Positions 45,713 through 57,624 of a DNA stretch of 64,000 bases are shown in pieces. Where the stretch lies: positions 173,726,740-173,790,739 of the forward strand of contig CM043944.1 in the NCBI GenBank assembly GCA_014529385.2, in the 5' to 3' direction. The translations under genes and the position numbers were made by a program. Position 1 is the stretch's first letter. Every line of letters starts with the position of its first letter. Under the pieces are notes generated by a model. The model did not search any database. It saw only the letters and a program-made list of their open reading frames with translations, and was not told the origin of the DNA. The DNA comes from Adiantum capillus-veneris. Lineage: Eukaryota; Streptophyta; Polypodiopsida; Polypodiales; Pteridaceae.

Positions 45713-46760
45713 CTATTGTCTACCTTTGTTCACCTTCTCTTTACCCTTCTTTGCTCTAGTTTCACGTTCCGTCTCAATCTCTCTTTTGCCTCTTGCTCTT
45801 TTGTTAGCCATAATATCAAACTCCTGCCTATCAACACCAATAATATTAACCCTTTTCACTTCATCATTACCTGACCAAGCCGCATGTGCTTGGTTTTCAA
45901 CTTCTTGTTGCTCCCTTTGACCATTAAACTGCAGCTGACCCCTGCCTCGACCAAATAGACGATACATATCGCCCCTTTCCCTTGGTGGGTGAGGGAAATC
46001 TAGAGCATAATGGCCCTCTTCTCCGCAATTGTAACATCTTCCAGGAAATTGCCTAGCCCTCCCTCTTCCTATCCTTGCTTGACCTCTATCCATAACACTT
46101 AAACACAAATCTTGTATTTTCTCAGACAAATCTTGAACTGTACGTACCCATTGTTGAGGAACAGTTGCTACCCCTCGATTAGGTTGATTCTCCATTTGAA
46201 CTTCATCTCCTAGACTCGAGGTCGGATTGGGAACCATCTCTTTGTATCCAAATGCACCTTGCTCAATCTTCTTTTTAATTTTTTGGCTCTTTGACCATGC
46301 AACAGCAACAGGCCCGTTGTAATTTTCCGGGCCCTTGAAATCCACCTTTTCACGAACGTTGGGATACAAACAAGCCATAAGTTTTTCCAATTTAAAGTAC
46401 TCACCGCCATTAGCCAACTGCATGGCCACTGCAAAGTCCCTCCAGCACTCTTCGAAGTGAGCGAGAAAAACAATGAATTCCTCGTTTACATCCTGCTTCA
46501 AATTCTTCAACCTTGCGTCCAAATCAACAGGAGATACTTCCTTATGAAAGTCTTGCAAAAATCGGGCCCATAACACCAGCCACATAAGTCTTAGCTCTCC
46601 TTCCAAAGCATAGAACCATGGCTTTGCTCTTCCCCGCATCAGCAGCGGAATCGTTTGCATTTTTCTATCTTCATTTGGCATATGCATTGATAGCATATAC
46701 AACTCGAAATAGGTCATCCACTCTTTTGGATCTTCTTCTCCGGTGAAAATTGGTCACTAA
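45713..46760 (-). CDS. Gag of the outer element
   Basis: 334 codons from the Met at 46717; the homology starts 14 residues earlier (PIFTGEEDPKEW at 46760), after a TGA, so the true start is lost. Motifs: ELYMLSMHMPNEDRKMQTIP, LLMRGRAKPWF, LWARFLQDFH, LKQDVNEEFIVFLAHFEECW and a zinc knuckle CYNCGEEGHYALDFP in which the last Cys is replaced (C-x2-C-x4-H, then F). The C-terminal end is basic (KRARGKREIETERETRAKKG). Gag would package the RNA; loss of the last knuckle Cys should impair this. Confidence 0.85.
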
Positions 46761-46828
46761 CTGTGTGCTGCCATCTCTCCTTGATGGAAATAACCTTCTT
46801 TGATCACAACCATCGAGCAATCAATTGA

Positions 46829-46846
46829 TCTTCAGTGGTGGAACCA
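46829..46846 (-). other. Primer binding site-like sequence, outer element
   Basis: Minus strand TGGTTCCACCACTGAAGA, 4 bases from the LTR end (46852). Same TGG..CC.CCAC frame as the sites at 247 and 49440. Confidence 0.5.
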
Positions 46847-47761
46847 GAAGATGGAGAGGGGGAATGAGGTCCACACCCGACACACAACACAAAGCATCCC
46901 TACAGCTCAGGGTATCCAAAGCACCCCAAACCTCTCAAATAACACCTTCAAATTGGATAATTTGCACTAACAGATCCACCTTAGCACACATAACAACTAT
47001 CTCATACCTTGCAAAAACACCTTGTAGCACAAATGCACCCACACTGCTGAATTCACCCTTCTCGACTCACAAAACACCCCGATTCTGCCCTCTTGGTAAC
47101 ACCCTTCAAGCTCCAGGCATACCCTCTGCAACCACTAGCAAATACACAAAGAGCAAGAGAAAAGGAGGGGAATGGGGAGAAGCAACACGAGAAAGTGGGG
47201 CAAATTTCTTAGTAGTATTGCATAGGGAGATAGTACATTCAAGTATGCAGATCCAATGGCAAGCTTACAATAAACAGGCTTGCAAACCTGCAATCACTCT
47301 CTCTAGTAAAAAAACCCTCAAACAATCACTTTTATGTCCTTTTATAATGCTTGGCTAAGGCTAAAAAAGAAAAAACAAGGAGCTATCAAGCTCGTACAAA
47401 CAACTGAAGCTTCTTTTAGAATTTTTGGAATTGATACAACTTGGCACACTTGATTTTTTTGGTAACTGCATGGTGCACACCTCTTGACTCTTTGTCCGCT
47501 CAATTCAGCCAACCCGGCTAGACTTGCACTATCTGGCCTCTTCCTCTTGCTTCACCATGGGACGGCCCATTTGTATTGGCCCTTGAGCCTTCCGCTTTCT
47601 CTTTCATTTGCTCTTCACTAACCCTCATGGCCTTTGGGCAGGACTGCCCCTTTGCCTTACCCCTTGAAGCCTACAAACTCTCCCTCTCACTCGTGTTGCA
47701 TGTCGGCCACCTGTCATGGGACCCTCCCCTTGTTCAACAATAGAGACATCGCTATTGGGAA

Positions 47762-47809
<48 letters not shown>
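47762..47809. repeat. 48-base poly-G tract in the outer 5' LTR
   Basis: The matching position in the 3' LTR (about 41248-41254) has only 7 G. Either slippage or an assembly artefact. Confidence 0.9.
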
Positions 47810-47810
<1 letters not shown>

Positions 47811-49323
47811 ACCCCTTTAACTTAAAAAGAGGGCCTCATGGGCGCGAGCACGGGCCTTATGGGATGCCATGTCATCACCGCTTTATCGAGTGCCGCCGGC
47901 CAACCACTCTAGTGCACGCCATCACGCAGGGCCGCCAGAGGCCAAAACAACCGGGCTTCTCTATGAGCGCCACCAGCGCAGCCAACACAGAGCAGCTGCT
48001 TATGGCACCATCGCCATGGCAAGGGAGCTCTCCCTCACCTCATCAACACACATTGTGGCCGCACGGACCAGGCCTTATACCTTTGCCTTCGAGCCCATAT
48101 CGGTGCATATGGGACATACTGCCCGCCATGTGGCGGTTGCTGACTCCGTGGCCTCTAAAGGCCTTGCAATGTTTTTATTAAAAAACCTTCATGCTTAGCT
48201 TTTTTTTTGGGCCCTCCTTCCCCATGATCGCCTGTAATGCTCCATGTCGGATTGACAAGCCGCTGTCAGGAGTTTTTTGGAGCAAGGGATTGCGCATATG
48301 TACATACACATGCATGGTGCATCGAATAAAGGATTGCCCATTTTCCTTAGCCAGGTGGTTACGTGGGGCCCACATGTGTACAGGTAGGACACCATGTACA
48401 TAGTGCATCGATTTTCACTATTACCAGTATCAGTGTGTTTTTTCTACAATAATGAGGAGTTGGTAGCGCGTAAAAATTCTCGAGGAATCTATCCACGGGC
48501 CGATGACATGAGGTAAGCAGGTGTGTCAGATGGCATCTAGTGGCGTCAGACGGTCGAATGGGTCAATATTTGCACGTGGATAAGTACAGACACGACGTGG
48601 GTGTTTTCTTGTGATAATTATGCAGAAAGGTCATCATGAGGACCATCTTTTGGGGCCACTTCACATGGTGGCGAGATGCATTATTGAAAAAAGTTGAGTG
48701 CCAGGTGTGCGTATGGATGCAGCAGGGTGACAACTATGCACTGCGAGGTCAGCTTTTGGCCTGTTCGGGGTCCGTTTGAGGTCATCTAAAAGGCCAAGGG
48801 TGCCCAAGTGATAAAGTGAAGTGTGGGAAAAACAAGAGAGAAGACCAGGAAAAAACGTGGAGAAGAGAGGAGGAACAACCGCAACTATGTTTTTGGGGTT
48901 TTTGGAGCCTGTTTTGGCCGTAAACTGCTCATCCGAGGTCGGATTTGAGCACTTTGACATTGTAGACTAGGGTTTTGGGCCATTCCAGACACGATGGCGC
49001 TGTCCATTTTCCAAATTCCTCACTTTTTTTTTGTTGTTTTGGCTGTGTAAGTTTCTCCTATGAGCGAATCTTCTGCTCCAGTTTGTGATTGTATCTGGCT
49101 TATTTTACCCATACTGTGTGAGCTATTTTCCCCCTTGGTGTTGGCCCAAGCTCATTTGTATCTAAATATCATAAGTTATCCTCTTTTGAGCTGAATTTTT
49201 TGGGTGTGTGTGTGTGTGTGTCTCTCTATGTGGAGTGGGCAAACCGATAGTCTCTCTCCTCTCACTCCATAGGTGTGTTCCCGGTCTCGGCCAGGTGTGT
49301 TGTGTAAGCCGAGTGGTGCCCCA

Positions 49324-49371
<48 letters not shown>

Positions 49372-49439
49372 CTTCCCAAGAGTGTGTGTCGGGTCGTTAT
49401 AGAGGCGTTCTGTGTGTTTCCATCCGGCTCACATTCTTT

Positions 49440-49457
49440 TGGCGCCCCCACGGAGGA
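49440..49457 (+). other. Primer binding site, inner element
   Basis: TGGCGCCCCCACGGAGGA starts 6 bases after the LTR end. The leader from here to 50468 (1 kb) has no coding signal. Confidence 0.65.
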
Positions 49458-50468
49458 TCTTCTTCGAGTACCTTCTGCTTCGGGCTTCGAGCTTCGAGAT
49501 TCAGGATTAGAGGTTGCAGACTACAGGTTACAGGTTACAGGGACAGGTACAGGTAGCCGGTGTACAGTGATATACTAGCAGTGGTGTCACTTGCAGTTGT
49601 TGTCGGTATGCATCATTTGGCGCCTGTTTGAGCGCATTGTCTGCTGGATTGTACGTTACTTGTGGAAACTGCCATTGTACGCCTTTGTGGAGCCATATTT
49701 GGTTTTATTTGGCAGTCCCAGCCATTTCTGAGACTTGGTCTGGAAGATAGTCATTTCTGAGACTTGACTATACACGATTTGCATTAGCCTTCGTGTGAGG
49801 GTCGATAGCGTGAGGTTTTATTGATCTGGGAGATTCTCAAATGTGGAGATCCTTTCGGTGATACAGGTAGCTGGAGCACCCTTTTCGTGACCTCGCCATA
49901 GGCTATGTACTAGTGAGTCCTATTTGATGCTCACATTCTATTGTTGACAGTTTATGCATACATATACAGTCTATATTTTGGGTTCTTACTTCTCTACTTC
50001 TAGGGAAACTCTGCCAAAATTTTTCCAAATTGTGATGGCTGGTTTTTTGGTCTTTTGAGCCATTTATGCTGTTATGCTGCTGAAATTTTGGCAAAATTAG
50101 AGCATGAGACAAGTGTGCTTTCTTGGGAGCTTCATGGTTGGCTTTAATGGATGATCAAAATGGACCTCAATTCACTCCTTTTCATTTAACTCAAAGAATC
50201 CAGATAAATGTTCATGTGTCCAGGAAGATTTTTTTCCAGCAACGCATAGTCTTTATGTTTGGGCCAAGAAGATTACGAGAGATCTTGGAATGTCCTTTGC
50301 CAGTTGTAATTCCGATGATTAACTATGGAAACTCATTTGATGTGCATGTGTTTGTCCTTATCTAAAGTTGAGCTCCATTGAAGTTTCTGGGAAGTGAGTC
50401 AGTCAAAATTTTTGGGTTCTTGTACGTGTGTTCGAAGGGGTTCTCAAAGCATCGTAACTTGGGTAGTC

Positions 50469-51020
50469 ATGGCTTTCTCTTATCCGGAGTTTCATAGAAG
50501 AAGTGATGAAGATGTGGAAGACTTTTTAGAAAAGATGGAGGTTGTCTGCATTAGCAACCAGATTCATGACCCTTGCGCAGATGTTACGTCTTCTCCAAAT
50601 TTGTTTGAAGAGTGATGCACGAGTTTGGTCCAAAGCATTTGAAGAGGAGTTGCGTGCAGCGGCTCCACCTGTAAGATTGAGTTGGGACAATCTAAGGCAT
50701 GGATTGGAAGTGGAGTTTGTGAAGATAGAAGATCCTGACAAAGTGTGGAAAGAAGTACAAGGTTTGGTGCAAAAGAAAGGTGAGCCAGTAGATGCGTACA
50801 TACGTAAGTTTTCATTGGCATGGGAGCGAATGTGCAAGGCCTTAGCACCACAGGTACCCCCGCCTGACATGATGAAGAAGGACAGGTTCTTGGCTGGTCT
50901 TTGGGAGAATATACGTTGGAGAGTGGAGCTAAAGAAGCCTAGGACATATGAAGATGCATTGGAAGTGGCAAGGAACAAAGAGTGGAAGGGGGGTTGTCAG
51001 CCATGCAGGCTCCTGATTGG
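50469..51020 (+). pseudogene. Gag of the inner element, one frameshift, truncated
   Basis: ATG at 50469 begins MAFSYPEFHRRSDEDVEDFL then EKMEVVCISNQI; a frameshift near 50590 moves to the frame with LLQICLKSDARVWSKAFEEE, VQGLVQKKGEPVDAYIRKF and MMKKDRFLAGLWENIRWRVE, all standard gag. TYEDALEVARNKEWK is the last gag motif; immediately after it the sequence switches to RNase H, so the zinc knuckle, protease and RT have been removed in one deletion. Confidence 0.85.
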
Positions 51021-52901
51021 GCAAAAGTGTTTTACGTAAATCCATCAGTAGGGGATGATGCCATTGGAGCCATGCTATTGCAAAAGGGGAAGGGCAGCCA
51101 TTATATGAGGCCAGTGTATTGTGCAAGCCGGGTGAAGTTAGTAGTGGAGAGAAAGTTCTCGGAAGTAGAGCTAGTGATGGCCAGTGTAATATTTGCTTGT
51201 CGATGATTTCGTCATTACTTGCTACCACGACCTTTTGTTTTCTTGACGAGTTATGCCTTTTTGCCACATTTAATTAATGGCACTAACATGTCAAATGTGG
51301 TGAAGAAATGGGTAATTGATCTGCAAGAGTTTGAGTTCTCTTTTCTAGTGGAAGACAGTACAAGAGCTACCCTAGTTGATTTGCTGACTTATAAGGAGAA
51401 TCCCCTCCTTGTTAAGGAAGAGGTGGTGAGAAAGGTAGTTGAAGAAGTGCCACAAATCAGCAATGCACATGTGTTGTTCTTTGATGGTTCATACAGAAAG
51501 AGCCATGATGCGGCTTCAGGGGGTATAGCACTTTATGATCCAGAGGGAAAGTTAGTATGCAAGAGAGGGTTCAAATTGGATGCTCATAGTAACAATGAGG
51601 CTGAATATGCTACTCTGGAAGCTGGATTACACATTTGTTTGAAGCATGGGGTTCGAAGGTTGAGCATAAAAGGTGATGCCTTGTTAGTGGTGAAGCAAGT
51701 GCTGGGTGTGTGGAAGAGCAAGAACAGCTCATTGAAGGAAATGTGTTTCAGAATTAAAGGGATGTTAAAAAAGTTTGAAGCATGGAGCATCAAACACATT
51801 GAACGTTCTCTAAATGAAGAAGCACATGAAGCAGCTCAAAGCATGATTGGGGAGTTATTTGTGTTGAGGACCACTTTACCTCTTTATCATGGCCGGGAAA
51901 GTTTGGCTCAAGAAGAGGAGTTTTTGCTAACAGGAATCATTCCAAAGGAAATTCAGAAGTCTAAGAAGTATGGTTTTGTGCGTAGAGCATACAGGTACAA
52001 ATTGATTGGTGATGTCTTATACATGAAAGGGGTTGATCTCGTGTTGAGACGTGTACCTTGGAGGGAGGAGCTTTACAGAGTGTTGGAAGAGAATCATGAA
52101 GGCGCATGTGGCGGCCATTTTGCTCTAAAGATAACCTTGCATAAGATCTTGCAAGAGGGGTATGTATGGCCTAGTTTGCACAAGGATGTTCACTATTGGT
52201 GTAGGTCTTGCAATAGGTGTCAAGCATTTGGGAAGAGAGTGTTGAAGCCAGAGCTACGAAAAACCATTATGGCGTTTGATGTGTTTAAAAAGTGGGGGAT
52301 TGATGCAATAGGCCCATTACCTATCACAAGCAGGGGCAAAATCTATATTTTGACTGCAGTGGACTATCTCTCTAGATGGGCAGAGGCTATCGCAGTAAAA
52401 CAGATCACTCCAAAGGATGTGGCAAAATTTGTGTACGATGAAATATGTTGCAAGTTTGGGGTGCCATTGGAGCTACTTTCAGATAAGGGGCCAGGATTGA
52501 GAGCTAAACTGCTAGATTTTTTATGCGCAAAGATGAAGATTAGGCACCAACATACCACTCCTTATTATCCGCAGTGTAATGGCTTAAATGAAAGGTTCAA
52601 TGGTGAGTTGGTACAAATTCTTTCAAAAGTGACACAGCACCAAGGAAAGAATTGGGATTTGGAATTTCCTAGTGCATTATGGGCTTACCGTACTTCGGTG
52701 AAGACAGGTACACGGTTTACTCCATTTCATTTGGTATATGGAAAGGAAGCACTTTTGCATGTGGAAGTAGAGTTGCCTGCACTAAAGATGCTAGAGAAGC
52801 TACTTGGGCCGTTTAGTGATGCATTCAAAGAGAGGCTCTTACAGTTACAAGAGGTTCAGTTGGACAGGATGAGCGCATTGGAGCATTATGGACAGATGTA
52901 G
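50982..52901 (+). CDS. RNase H / plant-type RNase H / integrase of the inner element
   Basis: One frame from 50982 to 53261 has only two stops: TGA at 51204-51206 and TAG at 52899-52901. The first part (50982-51203) is the tail of RT/RNase H (DDAIGAMLLQKGKG, FSEVELVMASVIFACR). Counting from 51219, the plant-type RNase H has D89 (LFFDGS), E127 (NNEAEY) and D153 (KGDALL); the fourth acidic position reads EEAHEAA, His instead of Asp. Integrase has H293, H300, C331 and C334, then D362 (WGIDAIGPLP), D422 (LLSDKG) and E458 (NGLNERFNG), with exactly 35 residues between the last two: all catalytic residues are kept. This is the best preserved integrase of the window. Confidence 0.92.
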
Positions 52902-52910
52902 GATAAGGCT

Positions 52911-53261
52911 TTGGCAAAGATAAACGAAAAGGTCAAAAGTAAGGGTATCAAGAAGCATGACTTGGTTTTGCGCTACAATAGTAAGCTGGACAACACCTTC
53001 CAAAAGAAGTTTCAAATTAAGTGGGAAGGCCCTTTCAAGGTAGTGGAGTGTTTTCCGAATGGTACATATCAGTTGGCTAACCTGGATGGGGTTCTACATA
53101 AGTCAAGGGTAAATGGATTGCGTCTTAAATTGTACCATGCCAGGTTAATGATGGTGGAGCAAGATGAGCTATCTGTGGATCAAGCAGTGTTGGTGAAGGA
53201 TGAGGAGACTTGTGACGCTGCGAGTCTCAAATCGCTTTTTGCTGCTGCAGATCATGAATGA
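52911..53261 (+). CDS. Integrase C-terminal domain of the inner element
   Basis: Same frame as the integrase, split off only by the TAG at 52899. KGIKKHDLVLRYNSKL, FQIKWEGPFKVVECFPNGTY and KSRVNGLRLKLYHARL form the usual C-terminal SH3-like part. Ends 28 bases before the 3' LTR. Confidence 0.85.
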   Translation: MAKINEKVKSKGIKKHDLVLRYNSKLDNTFQKKFQIKWEGPFKVVECFPNGTYQLANLDGVLHKSRVNGLRLKLYHARLMMVEQDELSVDQAVLVKDEETCDAASLKSLFAAADHE

Positions 53262-55225
53262 TCTAGCAGGCTAGGGGATGGGAAAATTATGTCATGAGTT
53301 TTTTGGATCAAGGGATTGTGCATATGTACATACACATGCATGGTGCATCGAATAAAGGATTGCCCATTTTCCTTAGCCAGGTGGTTACGTAGGGCCCACA
53401 TGTGTACAGGTAGGACACCATGTACATAGTGCATCGATTTTCACTATTACCAGTACCAGTGTGTTTTTTCTACAATAATGAGGAGTTGGTAGCGCGTAAA
53501 ACTTCTCAAGGAAGCTATCCGCGGGCCGACGACATGAGGTAAGCAGGTGCGTCATATGGCATCTAGTGGCATCAGGCGGTCGAATGGGTCAATATTTGCA
53601 CGTGGATAAGTACAGACACGACGTGGGTGTTTTCTTGTGATAATTATGTTGAAAGGTCATCATGAGGACCATCTTTTGGGGACACTTCACATGGTGGAGA
53701 GATGCATTATTGAAAAAAGCTGAGTGCCAGGTGTGCGTATGGATGCAGCAGGGTGACAACTATGCACTGCGAGGTCAGTTTTTGGTCTGTTCGGGCTCCG
53801 TTTGAGGTCATCTAAAAGGCCAAGGGTGCCCAAGTGATAAAGTGAAGTGTGGGAACTGAAAAACAAGAGAGAAGACCAGAAAAAACGTGGAGAAGAGAGG
53901 AGGAACAACCACAACTGTGTTTTTGGGGTTTTTGGAGCCTGTTTTGGCCGTAAACTGCTCATCCGAGGTCGGATTTGAGCACTTTGACATTGTAGACTGG
54001 GGTTTTGGGCCATTCCGGATGCGATGGCGCTGTCCATTTTGCCAAATTTCTCACTGTTTTTCTGTTGTTTTGGCTATGTAAGTTTCTCCTATGAGCGAAT
54101 CTTCTGCTCCAGTTTGTGATTGTATCTGGCTTATTTTACCCATACTGTGTGAGCTATTTGCCCCCTTGGTGTTGGCCCAAGCTCATTTGTATCTAAATAT
54201 CAGAAGTTCTCCTCTTTTGAGCTGAATTTTTTGGGTGTGTGTGTGTGTGTGTGTCTCTGTGTGGAGTGGGAAAACGGATAGTCTCTCTCCTCTCACTCCA
54301 TAGGTGTGTTCCCTGTCTCGGCCAGGTGTGTTGTGTAAGTCGAGTGGTACCCCATAGTGTGTGTGTATGTATCTTCCCAAGAGTGTGTGTCGGGTCGTTA
54401 TAGAGGCGTTCTGTGTGTTTCCATCCTGCTCACACCGCAAATCCCGGCTGAGACTCCATTGTGTTGAACTCCATTATGCCGACTCCAACATGGGCAAGCT
54501 TCATTGCTTTTGGCCTTCTTCAAGCTCGCCATCTGAGGTTGTAAAAAATCGAGAAAAGATATCTGCATCCTTTTTTCTAGCACCTACCCAAATTTTGACA
54601 AGCCATAACTGGGCGCTCCAGGCTATGATTAACATGTCGATTCTTCCTACTAGCTTCATACTCTATCGACTACACCTGCAAACTACACCAAGTTCCAAAA
54701 ACCTATGTAGGCACACTCTCCAAAGCAGGCAGATCGACACGAACCTGGCCCCGGGAAAAACTTTGACTGCTAATAACTTAACATCTCGGACTCAGATTGA
54801 CGACCTGAAAAGACGGGTATGCTCCATAAATCAAGCACTACACACATGTACCCTGACTTCCACTTGGACCACCTGTCCCTAGCTGCCTTGTCCGGCAAGA
54901 ATCTGCAACATGCTGAACCTTCAAAATCCAATAACTTGGGCTCTATAGCTCGGTTTGATGATCCATTTGGATCTGCTTCTTCAGCACTTCAAGCTCTACA
55001 TTCTTGCACCCAAAATCTGTATCTTGCATCTCCTTCACATGCTCCCCACATTAGCCCCTTTTGGAGCCTTCCTTGGTCTATAAACCGCATTAGTCATACA
55101 TCTTCGTTGCTCCCTATCAGCCCATGATCTTCCTAGTTGCTCCAACCCTTTTTCATGCTCCTGGTAGCCTGCACATATCTGCACATGCCATCTTCTATGG
55201 TCAAACACTTTGGCTGTACCAACGC

Positions 55226-55957
55226 AAAAAACATGGCCATAAATGGGAAAATGGGGTAAACTAAGAAAAAACATGTCCAAATTTGAAAATATTTCACCAA
55301 TGTACTAGGAAGACCTATGGGAACATATATGCAAAGAAACTGTATCAAAATTCCTTCCAACGTGGATCGCGATCCATGTACGTTTTTTCCCAACCAAAGG
55401 AAAATCCATACCATCTGGCCCTGTATGTTCAAAAAAGCCAAGCATGAAGTTTCAAGCCATTTGAATTTCAAAATCCACTTCAAAATGCCAAATTTCTCTA
55501 AGTCTGAAGAAGATTTCCAAAAATTAGCCTAAGTACCAAATCCCAAAAAATTTAGACCAAGGCACCATCTAGATGAATCCTACCAAATGGTATCATCATA
55601 TTTTCAAAATGTTGTCCAACATGGATCGTGATCCATGTACCGCAAACCCTAAATCCAAAGAAATTTTCAGAGTAGCATCTCCATATGCCTAGGAACAACC
55701 TCCCTTAGATGGATTTTCAAAATTCTTCCCAACATGGACCGCGATCCAGGTACCTTTTTGCCAGAATTGATCTGCTACACTATGCCTTTGTTCCTATAGT
55801 AATCCTAAATGCACTGGTGAAATTTGGTCGAATTTGGGGTAGTTTTGACAAAGTTATGCTCATTTTTCCTTTTATGGTCAAAGTTTGCATTCTCTTCAAC
55901 TTTCCAACAATTCTGATCAATTGCTAAACCCTCTTTCCAATGCTAAACTAACCCAGG
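55226..55957 (+). other. Ty3 leader with three palindromes, right of the outer insertion
   Basis: Palindromes at 55360-55379 (ACGTGGATCGCGATCCATGT), 55619-55638 (ACATGGATCGTGATCCATGT) and 55732-55751 (ACATGGACCGCGATCCAGGT). It directly precedes a gag start at 55958. Confidence 0.75.
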
Positions 55958-57000
55958 ATGCCTCGAAGGAAAGCACAAAGGGAGTGGGAAGTTGCACCTT
56001 ATGAGATAACGATATCTCCTCAAATGAGAAGGCTCATATCACCGAACAGGTACTCGAAACAATACCGGCTAACATATTCATTGGAAGATTTCAAGCCACG
56101 GATGGAGAAATAGTGAAGACCACTATCTTCCCAAGAGAAATGTGGACACTACACCAAAAGCCAAAAGTACAAGCAGGGGACAGATGCCTACAATTAAATA
56201 ACTTCCTACGATTACCGCCCCAAAAGTCTGGATATCCTCTTTTCTTTGCAGAGCCTAGAGAGGATGCAAAATTATTTTTAGCGAATTATCAAGATGTCTT
56301 GCCGTATTAAGAGGATGGTAACTGATCAAGAACGTGAAGAAATGTTTGAGGTGGTCCTTAGGAAAGATGCTAGCACTTGGTTTGACTATTTTCCTGAGGA
56401 AGTTAAAAGGAATTACACGAAAGTTTTGAATCGTTTCAAGAGATACTTCTTTGATCCCCAAAACACTCAAAGACTATGGCAAGACATTGTTTCTCATAAG
56501 CAAAGAGATTTAGATGACTACTACTACTTGTACAAGCAAGAGTTTCTACGTCTTTGGGCTCTATGGATACGAAATATTGCTAACCCTGGTGATGATGCAT
56601 AATTTCTAAAGAAAGAGAGGTTCATAGCTGGACTCTTTCTTGATCTTAAGGTAAAGGTGGAGGCGGATGCACTTGTCACCTATGATGCAACTAAAATTAG
56701 AGCTTCCAAGAAGTATAGGAAGCTCAAGTGACTAAAGGGAGAGGTTCTAATAGAAGGTCTTAGACCCAAAAGTAAGTCACAAGCATCGACATCTAGGGAG
56801 CTTTTTGAGGTAATAGCTGAAGTGATTGAGAAGTTAAATGAATCTTTAAGCAGCCTGTCAATTCACCTTGGACAAATTGTAGGTCCAAAGGGACGAGAAA
56901 AGAAGTCAAAAGAGCGATATCCACGACCTAGGAGAGTTGCAATGTTGGAATTGCAGAGAGTCTGGACATGGGATGTATAATTGTCCTTGGCCCCGGGGGG
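55958..57000 (+). pseudogene. Ty3 gag with zinc knuckle, broken
   Basis: ATG at 55958 starts MPRRKAQREWEVAPYEITIS and runs 51 codons to a TAG; gag-like sequence continues in other frames (FPREMWTLHQ, EDAKLFLANYQDVLPY). The frame 56294-56602 contains REEMFEVVLRKDASTWFDYF, FKRYFFDPQNTQRLWQDI and DDYYYLYKQEFLRLW; the last part has FLKKERFIAGLFLDLKVKVE and TYDATKIRASKKYRKL. The zinc knuckle CWNCRESGHGMYNC (56943-56984) fits C-x2-C-x4-H-x4-C. After it, 57001-57313 holds no protease; the solo LTR has landed there. Confidence 0.85.
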
Positions 57001-57313
57001 AGCTAGGGAGAGCTAACTTGAATTACCCAGTGATGAATGTAGGTGAAGGAACTAGTCAGCAACCACGGCTTCTATAAAGGCCAAGTGGAACAAGACCACC
57101 TCCACAAGGAGTGGAAGGAGTTCCACCTTTGCCAGATCCAAATGTGCATGTGGTAGAGGTGAAAAATTCAAAAGAGATTGACATGGAAGCAAATGGCATC
57201 AAGCATAGCTGAGTAAAAGATAAGGACAAAGAAGGAGTTACATCACAAAGTGACCATGGATAAGAAAAGAAGGCAAAGGAGAACAAGGAAGCTAAGAGGA
57301 CTCAACATCATAT

Positions 57314-57589
57314 TGAAGCGGTCCGGGGCGGGCAACAAGAAGAGAAACTTCTAGACACCCTTCAAGGCTCCCGTGCTGCTCAATGGGGCTGGGGCACAAC
57401 ACAACACAAACCAAAACAACAAACCCCCAGCCAAATCCCAACTACACAAGGGGCACCACCTAGTTTAAGAGCGAACTAGGACGCAAAAGAGGAGAATCGT
57501 TAGAGCAACCCACAAACAAGCAAGGAATTTACACTAACCCTAACACCAATGGAACACTCTCACACACTAAAACACAAGAGAGAGAGAGA

Positions 57590-57624
<35 letters not shown>

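Larger units (their letters stand above)
48264..54434 (+). mobile_element. Inner Tat-like Ty3 element, plus strand
   Basis: 5' LTR 48264-49433 (1170 bp, TGTCAGGAG...CTCACA) and 3' LTR 53290-54434 (1145 bp). Target duplication CCGC at 48260-48263 and 54435-54438; the outer element's other LTR keeps the unfilled site GACAAGCCGCAAATCCC near 41700-41716. Polypurine tract 53273-53289 (AGGGGATGGGAAAATTA). Contents: gag, then RNase H end, plant-type RNase H, integrase, C-terminal domain. Protease and RT are missing between gag and RNase H (junction near 50990). The LTRs are about 95 percent alike; one clear difference is a (GT)n tract that is 42 bases in the left LTR and about 10 in the right. Confidence 0.95.
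40339..55221 (-). mobile_element. Outer Tat-like Ty3 element, minus strand, split by a later insertion
   Basis: 3' LTR 40339-42491 (2153 bp) and 5' LTR 46852-48263 plus 54439-55221 (about 2.2 kb when the insertion is removed). LTRs start TGGTAC and end CTCCA in the minus orientation. Target duplication ACGC at 40335-40338 and 55222-55225. Polypurine tract at 42492-42509 (reads CTAGGGGGTGGGAAATGA on the minus strand) and a primer-like TGGTTCCACCACTGAAGA at 46829-46846. Order of genes on the minus strand: gag, protease, RT, RNase H, second plant-type RNase H, then directly the integrase C-terminal tail; the integrase zinc and catalytic parts are deleted. The second RNase H marks the Tat lineage. 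Length without the insert about 8.7 kb. Confidence 0.93.
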
